Shown: positions 1-10,734 of the stretch, in pieces | Numbering within the stretch: the stretch's first letter is position 1 | How the letters are laid out: every line of letters starts with the position of its first letter | DNA from: Entoloma clypeatum | Taxonomy: Eukaryota > Basidiomycota > Agaricomycetes > Agaricales > Entolomataceae | Direction: 5' to 3' | Assembly (NCBI GenBank): GCA_963565915.1 | Contig: OY751491.1 | Coordinates: 3,596,001 to 3,660,000, forward strand | DNA: 64,000 bases | The notes under the pieces: model-generated | The model's input: the letters and a program-made list of their open reading frames with translations, nothing else | The model's database searches: none | Told to the model about the DNA's origin: nothing | Program-made: the position numbers and the translations under genes

Positions 1-365
1 TTAAATTTTCATAAAAAGCCCTTCTCCTTGTTGAATGGCTTGCATCTAGGAAAGTCCTTTTGATAATATTTGTACTCCATGTCGTCTACTTTTCGAATCA
101 TTAAAAGCAACCAAGCTCCTCCTTGTCTGAGCCCTATACGTAGTTTTTATGTATCAAAATCCTGTAACTACAGGTGAGTCGTGATACATCAGGGGCTGTA
201 GTTACAGGTGTGATATATCAAATTGTCTGATATATCAAAGGCTCTGATGGGCTTTCGTAGGCTCTAGGATCAGCTTCCTTACTCGTCGCCTGTCAGCGCC
301 TGTTGCCGCGTTTCCCGCCTCGCACATTTTGAACCAAGATCCAGATCTCAGCGCCATCAAGGTAC
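1..365. other. Gene-free flank
   Basis: I see no credible gene here. The stretch contains one copy of a dispersed repeat (148-245, listed separately) and ends with GGTAC (361-365), the left copy of the target duplication of Copia-A copy 1. Confidence 0.6.
148..245 (+). repeat. Dispersed TATATCA-rich repeat, copy 1
   Basis: This stretch has several TGATATATCA or GATACATCA words separated by CTGTARYTACAGG-like words. A related stretch occurs in the opposite orientation at about 26029-26127, with the same order of words (TATCAAAATCCTGT, then TACAG, then GTGATACATCA). Both copies lie a few hundred bases outside a Copia-A element. The relationship is read by eye; it is probably an old MITE or a fragment of a dispersed repeat. 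Confidence 0.45.
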
Positions 366-676
366 TGTTGAAACTTTTCCCATCATGTAGATTAGATTAG
401 ATTAGATTACATCACGTGACCTTTACACATCTTCGATTACATACTTGTTTGGTTGGTACAAACAGTAGTACAGTATATAAGACCAGGAAACTGTCAATAT
501 CAACAAGTGGTCTCTTGACTCTTAACCAGCTCCATCGCTCTCACCAGCCTCAACCGCTCTCACTAGCCTTACCCCCTCCAAACCATGTAAGTGACCATAG
601 CGGTATCGTAGAGTACTTCCACTGTAGCTATGTTGCTCAGTACACCTGTGGCTAGCGCCCAGGTGGAACTTCAACA
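366..676 (+). repeat. 5' LTR of Copia-A copy 1
   Basis: 311 bp, TG...CA ends. U3 carries four tandem GATTA words (about 390-411) followed at once by a CACGTG E-box (414-419) and a TATATAA box (474-480). The LTR is nearly identical to 4339-4649. Confidence 0.95.
414..480 (+). promoter_or_regulatory. Copia-A LTR promoter: E-box and TATA box
   Basis: CACGTG at 414-419 is a classic bHLH-binding E-box palindrome. TATATAA at 474-480 is a fitting TATA box, so transcription would start near 505-515. The same pair is present in most of the other Copia-A LTRs; one LTR of copy 3 (16675-16983) has CATGTG instead. That the E-box drives expression is inference. Confidence 0.6.
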
Positions 677-688
677 GGTTATGGGCCC
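677..688 (+). other. Primer binding site, half initiator-tRNA type
   Basis: GGTTATGGGCCC directly follows the LTR. It is complementary to the anticodon stem-loop region of eukaryotic initiator tRNA-Met, not to the tRNA 3' end. The same PBS is known from Drosophila copia, which primes from a cleaved half-tRNA. The site is intact in copies 2, 3 and 4 (10409-10420, 16663-16674, 26832-26843). Confidence 0.85.
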
Positions 689-1040
689 CGGATAGCAGAG
701 GGACTTGGGAAACGCTGGCAACAGCGAGTACCTGCCCACTCTACCCTGGTTGGCAAAGAACCGATCGAAAGATCTAGGTTCTGAGTCTTACTTCTTCACA
801 TATGAACCTGGGAACGTCATTACGACAAGTACCTGTCATGAGGCGTCCCTAAGGGGATTGACATAGTACACTCCATGTGGAAACGTTGATCGCACCTTAT
901 ACGTTTCTGACATATAAAGGGTTTTCCCATGACCGCTATTCCTGAAGGGAATATGTCATAAGGAATCATTCAATTGTTTTCTCGAATCATATTCATAAAC
1001 ACATCACTGATTGGGAACCCTTTTTTTAGATTCATCTACA
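689..1040 (+). other. Untranslated leader of Copia-A
   Basis: This lies between the PBS and the gag start codon. It has no long ORF and is conserved in the other Copia-A copies. It probably holds the packaging and dimerisation signals, but I see no structure I can name. Confidence 0.5.
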
Positions 1041-1478
1041 ATGTCTACCTCTCGCTCCGCCATGGACACCATCACCACCTTTGACGGTATTGACTACCAA
1101 AGCTGGGCAGAAAAGATGAAGTCCTATCTTCTCCATCAAGGAGTCTGGCGCATTGTATCTGGCGACATCGTCCGCCCTGACATCGCCGACTTTACCACCA
1201 CGGTCTCCACCCCTGGGGCCACTGCTACCGCCCCTCCCATCCTGGCTACCACGGTCGACCAGCCCGGCTTCCGCAAGGAAGAGAAAGCCTGGATCAGGGA
1301 CGACGACATAGCTCTCGGGGCGATACGCCTGAAGGTCTCTGAGGCGATCAGACGCCACATCAAGGACAGCACCTCGGCACTTGACGCCTGGAAAACGTTA
1401 AAAGATACCTACTCCAAGGTATCCCCGGCTGTTATCTTCGGCGACTTCAAAGCCGAGTACCTCGCAAAACAATGCTGA
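1041..1478 (+). pseudogene. Copia-A copy 1 gag, N-terminal part only
   Basis: The start ATG at 1041 was chosen because it begins the MSTSRSA sequence shared by all four copies. The first about 140 residues match Gag of copies 2 and 4. Then about 400 codon-equivalents are missing: the text jumps from GDFKA to sequence that in copies 2 and 4 lies just before the polar, lysine-rich linker. The junction shares GCCG with both parents, so a short-homology deletion is likely. The deletion also shifts the frame, and the ORF stops at 1476-1478. Confidence 0.85.
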
Positions 1479-1599
1479 CGAGCAGCCTAACTCGACCGAC
1501 CCGAGTACCGCTTCTGAAAAGAAGAAGGGAAAGGGACGATGGCGCAACCAGAAGAAATGCGCCAACAACGCGGACAACGAGTCCGACCAAGCCGAGGAG

Positions 1600-3579
1600 A
1601 TGGTCGAGTTCATCGCACCAGCTATTGAGCACATCCCTCGTCGTCCTGCTCCTTGTCCCCTCCCTCCTCGTCAACGTGCCCCTTGCCCTCTCCCTCCTCA
1701 TCATACGCCATCTTTCACCACCGTAACTGGTCGCGGAAAGACCTCCTTCACTGCACAGCCTGAGTCAGAAAGGATGCAGTCACTACTGCAACGCATGAAC
1801 CCTCCTCCTTCCCAGTACACCGGGCTTCCTTCTGGAAAGCCGTCAGTGTGGAAAAAGAACGAGAGGGTGCGAAAGCTCGCCCGAGAGATCGGCACACAAC
1901 CCTCTGGATCGAACCTTCGAATCCTAGATACCATCATTCCTGACATCGACGAAAGGCCGGCTAAACAGCGTCGCGTAGCCCCGTTGATAGAAGAATCACT
2001 GAAGATGATGGACATCGACCAGGAACGGATGGGGCCGGATGTGTTTGAGGACGAGATAGAACTTGACGGTTCGTCGAAACCCTTTCTTAAATCTTACCAA
2101 TTGCGGAAAGCTAACAATACCTCTCAACAGACGTATGATATAAAAGCCAGTACCAGTACAGAATGCGTAGATCACTTTAGCAGTGATCTACATAAAAAAT
2201 ATATTAAACATTTTGCTTCTTGTACACATTGTAAGGAAAAAGAACGCGCGCAATGGATATTGGATTCCGGCGCCTCTTTACACTTCACCTATGAGTTTAA
2301 GGACTTCGCATATTATAGACCTCTCACGGTCAAGCGATTCGTCCAAACTGCAGCCAAAGGGAAGAAACTGGAAATTCTCGGAGTTGGGGCCGTTCCAGTA
2401 CGGCACACCCTAAATGGGGAAGTTAAAACCCATCTTCTCAGACCGGTATTCTACATTCCGGACATGGACACACGCCTATTGTCTTTAGGTGTCTTCCTTA
2501 ACCATGGTTACAAAGTAGACGGGACTCGTGGAGAAATCAACATCTCCAAAGGGCTGAACAAAATCCAGTTTTCGCCTCACATCCTTGGTCAAACCATTTA
2601 CTGGTTAGACACTGAAATACGCTATGACCAGATCCATGCGATATCAAGCGAAATCACTGTCGAAACATGGCACAAGCGCCTTGGTCACCCAAATGATCAA
2701 GCACTCCGAAAGATTCCCACCAGTACCAAAGGGGTACCTGAGACACTAGTACGTGAGAAATCACAGGAAAGTTGCACAGGTTGCCTCAAAGGGAAAATGC
2801 CGAATCAGTCATATCCCAATTCGATGACAAGGGCAACAAAAACCTTTGATCTGATCCATTCCGATCTCAAACAGATATCCACGGCATCATACCACAAATA
2901 TAAATATTTCCTTACGTTTTTGGACGACTTTTCATCCCACGTCTGGGTCGTCTTGCTTAGAAAGAAGTCGGATGCCATCACGGCACTGCGACAATTTCTT
3001 GCGATGATCCAGAATCAGTTCGCCGCCACTCCTAAGAAATGGCGAGTTGATGGAGGTGGAGAGTTTGACGAATACAAGGATGTACTTGCCGATCATGGAG
3101 TTCTGATCGACGTCACGCTCCCGTATCAGCACCAGCAGAACGGTAGAGCAGAACGGATAAATCGAACCCTGTGGGAGAAATCTCAGGCCTTGCGCTTCGA
3201 CGCGTGCTTACCCCCTATGTGGTGGGAATTCTGTTTGGAACATGCAGCGTTTCTTTACAATAGAACCCCCATGCAGCGTCTCGAATGGAATACCCCTTAC
3301 TTCAGGGTGACCAATGAGATCCCCGATATGTCAAGCATCAGAGTCTTCGGATGTCAGGCATATGTGTATATCCCAAAGGAAAAACGTAGAAATTCCCTGG
3401 AGTCTAGATCTCGATTGATGATTTATCTCGGATCAAAACCAGGGGTCAAAGGATACCGTTTCATGGATCCTGAGACTAATACAATTTTCATGGGTGGGAA
3501 AGCTATCTTTGATGAAAGCAAGTACCCTAGATGCCACCCATACCCCACTCCCGACGGGCTACAAACCCATGAAGTCTGA
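1600..3579 (+). pseudogene. Copia-A copy 1 Gag C-terminus, protease and integrase
   Basis: This open frame of 659 codons carries the end of Gag, an aspartic protease with the DSGAS active-site motif (about 2272-2286), the integrase zinc finger (HKRLGH...CTGC, about 2670-2790) and the integrase core (HSDL, DGGGEF and NGRAE supply the D,D,E triad). It ends soon after the integrase at a second deletion near 3537, where ATGCCAC is shared by both parents. The deletion removes the integrase tail and the whole polymerase, and the frame changes there. No CCHC zinc knuckle is visible in Gag, only a CTHC just before the protease. Confidence 0.88.
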
Positions 3580-4273
3580 GGATGAACCCAATGCGGAACT
3601 TAGATCCAAGTACCAATCCGTCATCGGGTCACTATTGTACTTAATGATCGGGACAAGACCCGACATTTGTTTCGCCGTGATCAAAATGTCCCAATTTTCC
3701 GCAAACCCTACCAAACGCCATTTAGAAGTGGCTAGGGATATTTGCAGGTATTTGAAGGCAACAAAAGATTACGCGATCATGTACGATGGCGATTCTGGGA
3801 AAGGAATCTACGCATTTACAGACTCCGATTGGGCATCAGATGAAAACACCAGGAAATCCACTACTGGTTACTTCATATCACTGGCGTCTGGAGCAGTAAC
3901 ATGGGTTTCATCAGCGCAGAAAACCATTGCCCTCTCTTCCACGGAAGCAGAATACATGGCGCTATCAGATTGCAGTCGCGCAGTGACATGGCTGAGAAGC
4001 ATGCTTGCCGAACTTGGGATGCAGATCGGATCAGTCCCGATCTATGGAGATAACAATGGCTCCGTCTTTATCGCATCCAATCCTGTAACTGAAAAACGGT
4101 CAAAGCACATCGACGTGCGATTTCACTTTGTCAGAGAAAAAGTATCCGAAGGGATTATTACGGTCGAATTCATCGAAGGAGTGAATAACCCTGCAGACCT
4201 TTTAACTAAGAATCTGGGGAAAATCCTCTTCAACAAGTTTATCCCGTACTTTGGATTACTTAAAAACTAGACG
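3540..4273 (+). pseudogene. Copia-A copy 1 C-terminal RT connection and RNase H
   Basis: After the deletion the reading frame resumes at LPTGYKP, downstream of the YVDD motif. The RNase H domain is complete: TDSDWASD, then SSTEAEYMA, DNNGS and HIDVRFHFVRE. It ends at GLLKN followed by TAG. This part is still open and gives the intact reference for the RNase H nonsense codon of copy 2 (here CGA at 4118-4120). Confidence 0.88.
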
Positions 4274-4330
4274 AAGAAAGAGTACCTATATGGGAAAAAG
4301 TAAGATGTATTTAGAAGTATGTACTAAATA

Positions 4331-4338
4331 TGGGGGGG
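4331..4338 (+). other. Polypurine tract of Copia-A copy 1
   Basis: TGGGGGGG abuts the 3' LTR at 4339, the expected place for the plus-strand primer. The same G-run lies beside the 3' LTR of copies 2 and 3 (5263-5269 and 13544-13550, minus strand). Confidence 0.8.
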
Positions 4339-4649
4339 TGTTGAAACTTTTCCCATCACGTAGATTAGATTAGATTAGATTACATCACGTGACCTTTACA
4401 CATCTTCGATTACATACTTGTTTGGTTGGTACAAACAGTAGTACAGTATATAAGACCAGGAAACTGTCAATATCAACAAGTGGTCTCTTGACTCTTAACC
4501 AGCTCCATCGCTCTCACCAGCCTCAACCGCTCTCACTAGCCTTACCCCCTCCAAACCATGTAAGTGACCATAGCGGTATCGTAGAGTACTTCCACTGTAG
4601 CTATGTTGCTCAGTACACCTGTGGCTAGCGCCCAGGTGGAACTTCAACA
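4339..4649 (+). repeat. 3' LTR of Copia-A copy 1
   Basis: 311 bp, same ends as the 5' LTR, one visible mismatch. Confidence 0.95.
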
Positions 4650-4953
4650 GGTACGTCGAACCATTTTGCGCCAGCTATTTCTATTATTATCCTTGGCTAG
4701 CCAAACCGATCGCCCACTGAATGACCGATCAATAGCTGCTATAATATCCATGAAAAACATGAACGGAAACATAGTATGTCCCTCTGGTATGTGCATCTCT
4801 CGCTATTGCAGGTCCATGATATACTCACCACATCAGCAAAACACAGAATCGTCTTGCCTGGTCTTGACAGTCAGCAAGACACTGCCAAGGCAAGCATTGT
4901 GAACTAGCATTAACTGGCTTATTGGGAGGTCTTAGTGTGTCTTGATATGTTAT
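4650..4953. other. Spacer with GTCTTGAC inverted motifs
   Basis: No gene is visible. About 4855-4900 holds GTCTTGAC, CAAGAC and a CTTGCC/GGCAAG pair arranged as inverted repeats. Similar words recur at about 10779-10850, directly across the copy 2 insertion, so copy 2 probably landed in one small palindromic element. The spacer ends with GTTAT (4949-4953), the target duplication of copy 2. Confidence 0.45.
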
Positions 4954-5262
4954 TGTTGAAGTTCCACCTGGGCGCTAGCCACAGACGTACTGAGCAACAC
5001 AGCTACAGTGGAAGTACTCTACGCAACCATTCTAGCCACTTACATGGTTTGGAGGGGTGAGGCTGGTGAGAGCGGTTGAGGCTGGTAAGAGCGATGGAGC
5101 TGGTTAAGAGTCAAGAGACAACTTGTTGATATTGACAGTTTCCTGGTCTTATATACCGTACTAATGTTTGTACCAACCAAACAAGTATGTAATCGAAGAT
5201 GTGTAAAGGTCACGTGATGTAATCTAATCTAATCTAATCTACGTGATGGAAAAGTTTCAACA
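4954..5262 (-). repeat. 3' LTR of Copia-A copy 2
   Basis: 309 bp with TGTTGAA/TTCAACA ends; it pairs with 10421-10729. Confidence 0.95.
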
Positions 5263-5330
5263 CCCCCCCATATTTAGTACATACTTCTAAATACATCTTA
5301 CTTTTTCCCATATAGGTACTCTTTTTTCGT

Positions 5331-6452
5331 CTAGTTTTTAAGTAATCCAAAATACGGGATAAACTTGTTGAAGAGGATTTTCCCCAGATTCTTAGTTAAA
5401 AGGTCTGCAGGGTTATTCACTCCTTCGATGAATTCGACCGTAATAATTCCTTCGGATACTTTTTCTCTGACAAAGTGAAATCACATGTCGATGTGCTTGG
5501 ACCGCTTTTCAGTCACAGGGTTGGATGCGATAAAGACGGAGCCATTGTTATCTCCATAGATCGGGACTGATCCGATCTGCATCCCAAGTTCGGCAAGCAT
5601 GCTTCTCAGCCATGTTGCTGCGCGACTGCAATCTGATAGCGCCATGTATTCTGCTTCCGTGGAAGAGAGGGCAATGGTTTTCTGTGCTGACGAAACCCAT
5701 GTTACTGCTCCAGACGCCAGTGATACGAAGTAACCAGTGGTGGACTTTCTGGTGTTTTCGTCTGACGCCCAATCGGAGTCTGTGAATGCATAGATTCCTT
5801 TCCCAGAATCACCATCGTACATGATCGCGTAATTTTTTGTTGCCCTCAAATACCTGCAAATGTCCCTAGCCACTTCTAAATGGCGTTTGGTAGGGTTTGC
5901 GGAGAATTGGGACATTTTGATCACGGCGAAACAAATATCGGGTCTTGTCCCGATCATTAAGTACAATAATGATCCGATGACGGATTGGTACTTGGATCTG
6001 AGTTCTGCATTGGGTTCATCTTCAGACTTCATGGGTTTGTAGCCCGTCGGGAGTGGGGTGTGGGTGGCATTAGATTCGCTCATCCCCATGCGTGCGAGAA
6101 TTTTCTCAAGGTAGGGTACTTGATCAATGAAGATCCTCTTCCCACGTTGCCTTATTTGGATTGAGAGAAATTCCTTTGGTTCCCCATCGGGCACTAGGTG
6201 ACCTAGGTCCCTACATTCCCATGTTGTCATGAAGGCCTTCTTCTTTTCTAGCGTATATTCCCGGTTTGTGCCGAGAAAAGCAGAGTCGTCGACATAGATG
6301 ACGGCGATTACAATTTCCCCGTTGGTACTTTTGTGAATGAACACTCCCGCATCGGAGTGAAGCCGGACAAAGCCGAGCTTTTTCATGGAGGAATCAAGTT
6401 CTCTCCACCAGGCTAATGCGGCCTGCTTAAGTCCATATAGGGCTTTGTATAG
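5331..6452 (-). pseudogene. Copia-A copy 2 reverse transcriptase C-terminal half and RNase H
   Basis: The frame reads on from the TGA at 6453-6455 through the RT palm with the catalytic YVDD motif (in VIYVDDSAFLG), the RT thumb/connection (NATHTPLPTGYKP) and RNase H (TDSDWASD, SSTEAEYMA). A second in-frame TGA lies at 5481-5483, where copy 1 has CGA (4118-4120) in the conserved HFVRE region. The natural end is the TAG at 5331-5333. Confidence 0.85.
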
Positions 6453-8468
6453 TCAGTACACGAGGTGTTCTTTCCCTTTTACTATGTAGCCCTCAGGCTG
6501 TTGCATGTAGATTATCTCAAGGAGCGTTCCATAGAGGAAGGCTGATGAGACGTCCAAGAGTGTCATGAACCACCCTTCAAGGGCTGTCAATGCCAGTATT
6601 AGTCGGACGGTTTCATATCTCACGACTGGTGAGAAGATCTGATCAAAGTCGATCCCTTCTACCTGTGAAAAGCCTTTTGCGACGAGGCGTGCTTTCAGGC
6701 GCCCGTCGGACTTTTCGTTGTAAACCCATTTGTTCCTTAGAGCTTTCCTTCCTGCAGGCAGGGGTACTAGCTCCGTGATCACCCCGCGGCGTTTGAGCAT
6801 GTCTAGCTCTTTACGTTCAGCCGCATACCAGTCTTCTTTATTTGGAAGAGGGTATATGTCTTTATGGGACATTTCAACGATGCCAACTTGGACTGATATT
6901 GCCTCCATCAGGAGGTCATTCATCCATGCCATTTGACCGCCCAATCTCCGTCTTCGATCTAATTTTTCAAGATCAGACGCTGGAGTGTCTTCCCCATAGA
7001 TGCTTCCTGGCATCTTCCGAACTCGTCGTTCCCTGATCGGTCGATCTGGTACTTGCTCGGGTTCCAAAGTGGGTACTCGCGGTTCGTCATCAGGCTCACT
7101 GGCAGGCAGTTCGTTGTCTGATTCAGGTTGATTCTGTTCAATGGGAACTGGGTCATGAGGTGTTTCATTGTGACTATCGTCATTGTTGCTGCCGGGAATG
7201 AGATCCTCAAACTCATCAGCTGGCTCTGGGTTTTCCATTTCTGGATGGTTTTCTGGCAAAGGGTCGATGTGGCATCTAGGGTACTTGCTTTCATCAAAGA
7301 TAGCTTTTCCACCCATGAAAATCATATTGGTCTCAGGATCCATGAAGCGGTATCCTTTGACCCCTGGTTTCGATCCGAGATAAATCATCAATCGGGACCT
7401 TGACTCCAGGGAGTTCCTACGTTTCTCCTTTGGGATATATACATATGCCTGACATCCGAAGACTCTGATGCTGGACATGTCGGGAATCTCATTGGTCACT
7501 TTGAAGTGAGGGGTTTTCCATTCAAGACGCTGCATGGGGGTTCTGTTGTAGAGAAATGCTGCATGTTCCAGGCAGAATTCCCACCACATAGGTGGTAAGC
7601 ATGCGTTGAAGCGTAGTGCCTGAGATTTTTCCCACAGAGTTCGATTTATCTGTTCTGCTCTACCATTCTGCTGATGCTGATATGGGAGTGTGACGTCGAT
7701 CAGAATTCCATGATCGGCAAGTACATCCTTGTATTCATCGAATTCTCCACCTCCATCAACCCGCCATTTTTTAGGGGTAGCGGCAAATTGACTCTGGATC
7801 ATCGCAAGGAATTGTTTCAGCGCCGTGATGGCGCCTGACTTTTTCCTAAGCAAGACGACCCAGACATGGGATGAAAAATCGTCCAAAAAGGTAAGGAAAT
7901 ACTTGTACTTATGGTACGATGCCGTGGATATCTGCTTCAAATCCGAATGGATCAAATCAAAGGGTTTGACAGCCCTCGTCATCGAGTTAGGATAAGATTG
8001 ATTCGGCATTTTCCCTTTTAGACACCCCGTGCAGCTTTCCTGTGATTTCTCACGTACTAACGTTTTGGGTACTCCTTTGGTACTGGTGGGAATCTTATTG
8101 AGCGCCTGGTCATTTGGGTGGCCAAGGCGTTTATGCCAGGTTTCGACAGTGATTTCGCTAGAGATCGCGTGGATTTGGTCATAGCGTATTTCAGTGTCTA
8201 ACCAATAAATGGTTTGTCCGAGAATGTGAGGCGAGAACTGTATTTTGTTCTGTCCTTTGGAGATGTTGATTTCTCCACGCATTCCGTCTACTTTGTAACC
8301 GTGATTAAGGAAGATGCCTAGGGACAATAGGCGTGTGTCCATGTCCGGAATGTAGAATACAGGTCGGAGAAGATGGGTTTTTACTTCCCCATTTAGGGTA
8401 TGCCATACTGGAACGGCCCCAACTCCGAGAATTTCCAGTTTCTTTCCCTTTGCAGCTGTTTGGACAAA
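6453..8468 (-). pseudogene. Copia-A copy 2 integrase and N-terminal reverse transcriptase
   Basis: The polyprotein continues after the TGA at 8469-8471. It holds the GAG-pre-integrase and zinc finger (HKRLGH, CTGC), the integrase core with D,D,E in HSDL, DGGGEF and NGRAE, an acidic proline-rich linker (about 400-480), then RT fingers and palm (KWVYNEK, KARLVAKGF, the first catalytic Asp in LLDVSSAFLYG). It stops at TGA 6453-6455, followed by CTA. The same TGA-CTA is present in copy 3, while copy 4 has CAA there. Confidence 0.88.
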
Positions 8469-10058
8469 TCACTTAGCCTTGAGAGGCCTGTAGTACGCGA
8501 AGTCTTTAAACTCATGGGTAAAGTGTAATGATGCGCCGGAATCTAAGATCCACTGAGCGCGTTCTCTCTCTTTGCAGTGTGTGCAGGACGCGAAATGTTT
8601 GATATATTTTTTGTACAGATCATCACTAAAGAGATCTATACTATCTGCATCGGTACTAGCTAATATGTATTCAAACGTCTGTGCGTGATTATTAGCGTTT
8701 CCCATTTGGTCAAGTTTGAGAGAAGAATGTGACGAACCGTCAAGTTCGATCAGCCCATCTTCGAATTGTTCCGGCCCCATCCGCTCGCTTTGATGGTCTA
8801 TGTCCATCATTCTGAGGGAGTCATCCAAAGGCGGAGTGACTCGACGCTGCTTGGATGGTCTTTCATCTTCTTCTGGGATAATCATATCCAGAATTCGAAG
8901 GTTTGACCCTGAGGGACGAGCACCAATGTTCCGCGTGAGTTTACGGACATGATCGTTCTTTTTCCACACAGACGGTTTTCCAGATGGAAGTCCGGTGTAC
9001 TGAGAAGGAGGCGGGTTCATGCGTTGCAGGAGCGACTGCATTTTTCCGGAATCGGGCTGTGCGGTACTTATCGTTTTCCCGCGGCCAGTGATGGTGGTGA
9101 AGGACGGTGCCGGAAGAGGGGGGAAGTGGATGGCGGGAGCAACAAACTCAACCATTTCTTCCACATGGTCGGACATGTTGTCCGCATTGTTTGCGCTTTT
9201 CTTCTGATTGCGCCAGCGTCCCTTTCCCTTCTTCTTTTCAGAAGCGGTACTAGGGTCGGCCGAGTTAGGCTGCTCGTCAGCATCGTTCTGTGAGGTACTC
9301 GGCTTTTGCTGCTTTTCCCATTTGGGGTCCTGCCCCTTTCGCTTTGTCCCGGAAATTTTCCGGGCCTGCTCATTGGACGCACGAGTAGACCCGACCGAAT
9401 ACTTGCGCCTGTATTCCGAGATGATGCTTTTGGCAACTCCTTTCCACATGAAGTCGTCAGCATCGTACACCTGGAAGAGAGCGGTGGAGAGCGAGGACCA
9501 TGCGTCAGGGATGGCGTTGGCGAGGATCATTGCTTGCATCATGTTGGGCACGTCAAAATTTGACTCGCTGAGACGAGCAAAGAGTGACCCCAGGCGCTCG
9601 ATTTCGGGCACGGGGTCGCGTCCAGATAGTTTGAAGGTAGCAGCGGCCTTGAAGTCGCCGAAGATGATGGCCGGGGATATCTTGGCATAGGCATCTTTCA
9701 GTGTTGCCCATGCGTCAAGCGCCGAGGTGCTGTCCTTGATGTGGCGTCTGATTGCCTCAGAGACCTTCAGGCGTATCGCCCCGAGAGCTACGTCGTCGTC
9801 CCTGATCCAGGCTTTTTCTTCCTTGCGGAAGCCGGACTGGTCGACCGTGGTAGCCAGCACAGGGGGAGCAGCAGCAGTGGCCCCAGGGGTGGAGACCGTG
9901 GTGGTAAAATCGGCGATGTCAGGGCGGGTGATGTCGCCAGAAACAATGCGCCAGACTCCTTGATGGAGGAGGTAGGACTTCATCCTTTCGGCCCAGCTTT
10001 GGTAGTCGATGCCGTCGAAGGGGGTGATGATGTCAAGAGCAGAGCGAGAGGTAGACAT
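8469..10058 (-). pseudogene. Copia-A copy 2 Gag and protease
   Basis: The start at 10058 begins MSTSRSA as in the other copies. Gag is about 490 residues: a helical N-terminal half of UBN2-like retrotransposon Gag type (DYQSWAERMKSYLL...), a polar lysine-rich middle and a proline-rich stretch. It is followed in the same frame by the protease (WILDSGASLHF). No CCHC knuckle is present. The frame ends at TGA 8469-8471; copy 1 has CGA at the aligned site (2335-2337), so this is a secondary nonsense change, not a gag-pol junction. Confidence 0.87.
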
Positions 10059-10420
10059 TGTTAATGAATCTGAAAAAGGGTTTTCCCAATCAGTGATAAT
10101 GAATTTGATTTGAGAAAACAAGTAAATGATTCCTCATGACATATTCCCTTCAGGAATAGCGGTCATGGGAAAAACCCTTTTGTGTGTCAGAAGTGTATGA
10201 GGTACAATCGACTTTTCCACATGATGTGTACTAAGTCAATCCCCTTAGGGACACTTCATGACAGGTACTTGTCTGAATGACGTTCCCAGGTTCATGTGTG
10301 AAGAAGTATGACTCAGAACCTAGATCTTGCGATCGGTTCTTCTGTCAACCAGGGTAGAGTGGGCAGATACTTGCTGTTGCCAGCGTTCCCAAGTCCCTCT
10401 GCTATCTGGGGCCCATAACC
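10059..10420 (-). other. Leader and primer binding site of Copia-A copy 2
   Basis: The leader between gag and the 5' LTR. The PBS is GGGCCCATAACC at 10409-10420 on the plus strand, complementary to the tRNA-iMet anticodon arm. No other feature is seen. Confidence 0.75.
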
Positions 10421-10729
10421 TGTTGAAGTTCCACCTGGGCGCTAGCCACAGATGTACTGAGCAACACAGCTACAGTGGAAGTACTCTACGCAACCATTCT
10501 AGCCACTTACATGGTTTGGAGGGGTGAGAGCGGTGAGAGCGGTTGAGGCTGGTAAGAGCGATGGAGCTGGTTAAGAGTCAAGAGACAACTTGTTGATATT
10601 GACAGTTTCCTGGTCTTATATACCGTACTAATGTTTGTACCAACCAAACAAGTATGTAATTGAAGATGTGTAAAGGTCACGTGATGTAATCTAATCTAAT
10701 CTAATCTATGTGATGGAAAAGTTTCAACA
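10421..10729 (-). repeat. 5' LTR of Copia-A copy 2
   Basis: 309 bp, pairs with 4954-5262, with GTTAT duplicated outside it. Confidence 0.95.
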
Positions 10730-10734
10730 GTTAT

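Larger units (their letters stand above)
366..4649 (+). mobile_element. Copia-A copy 1: deleted Ty1/copia LTR retrotransposon
   Basis: The element has 311-bp LTRs at 366-676 and 4339-4649 that start TGTTGAA and end TTCAACA. A perfect 5-bp duplication GGTAC flanks it (361-365 and 4650-4654). I saw one mismatch between the LTRs (T/C near 385 and 4358), so insertion was recent. The domain order is gag, protease, integrase, then RNase H, the Ty1/copia order, but two internal deletions remove the middle of gag and essentially all of the reverse transcriptase. The LTRs, PBS and polypurine tract are intact, so it could be mobilised only by another copy. Confidence 0.95.
4954..10729 (-). mobile_element. 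Copia-A copy 2: full-length Ty1/copia element with stops
   Basis: It has 309-bp LTRs (4954-5262 and 10421-10729), a perfect GTTAT duplication (4949-4953 and 10730-10734), a PBS at 10409-10420 and a polypurine tract at 5263-5269. At 5776 bp this is the only structurally complete Copia-A copy here. The polyprotein runs from 10058 down to 5331 in a single frame interrupted only by TGA at 8469-8471, 6453-6455 and 5481-5483. The LTRs differ at about five sites, mostly C/T at CpG. Confidence 0.95.

Noticed and set aside
416..655. 79-codon ORF inside the Copia-A LTR (also 4389-4628)
   Set aside because: It spans the TATA box and the RNA start region and is not kept open in the LTRs of the other copies.
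1032..1358. Long antisense ORFs opposite gag and pol of the copia and gypsy elements (for example 1032-1358, 9208-9690, 27577-28059)
   Set aside because: They mirror GC-rich sense coding frames, recur wherever the sense gene occurs, and have no protein character of their own.
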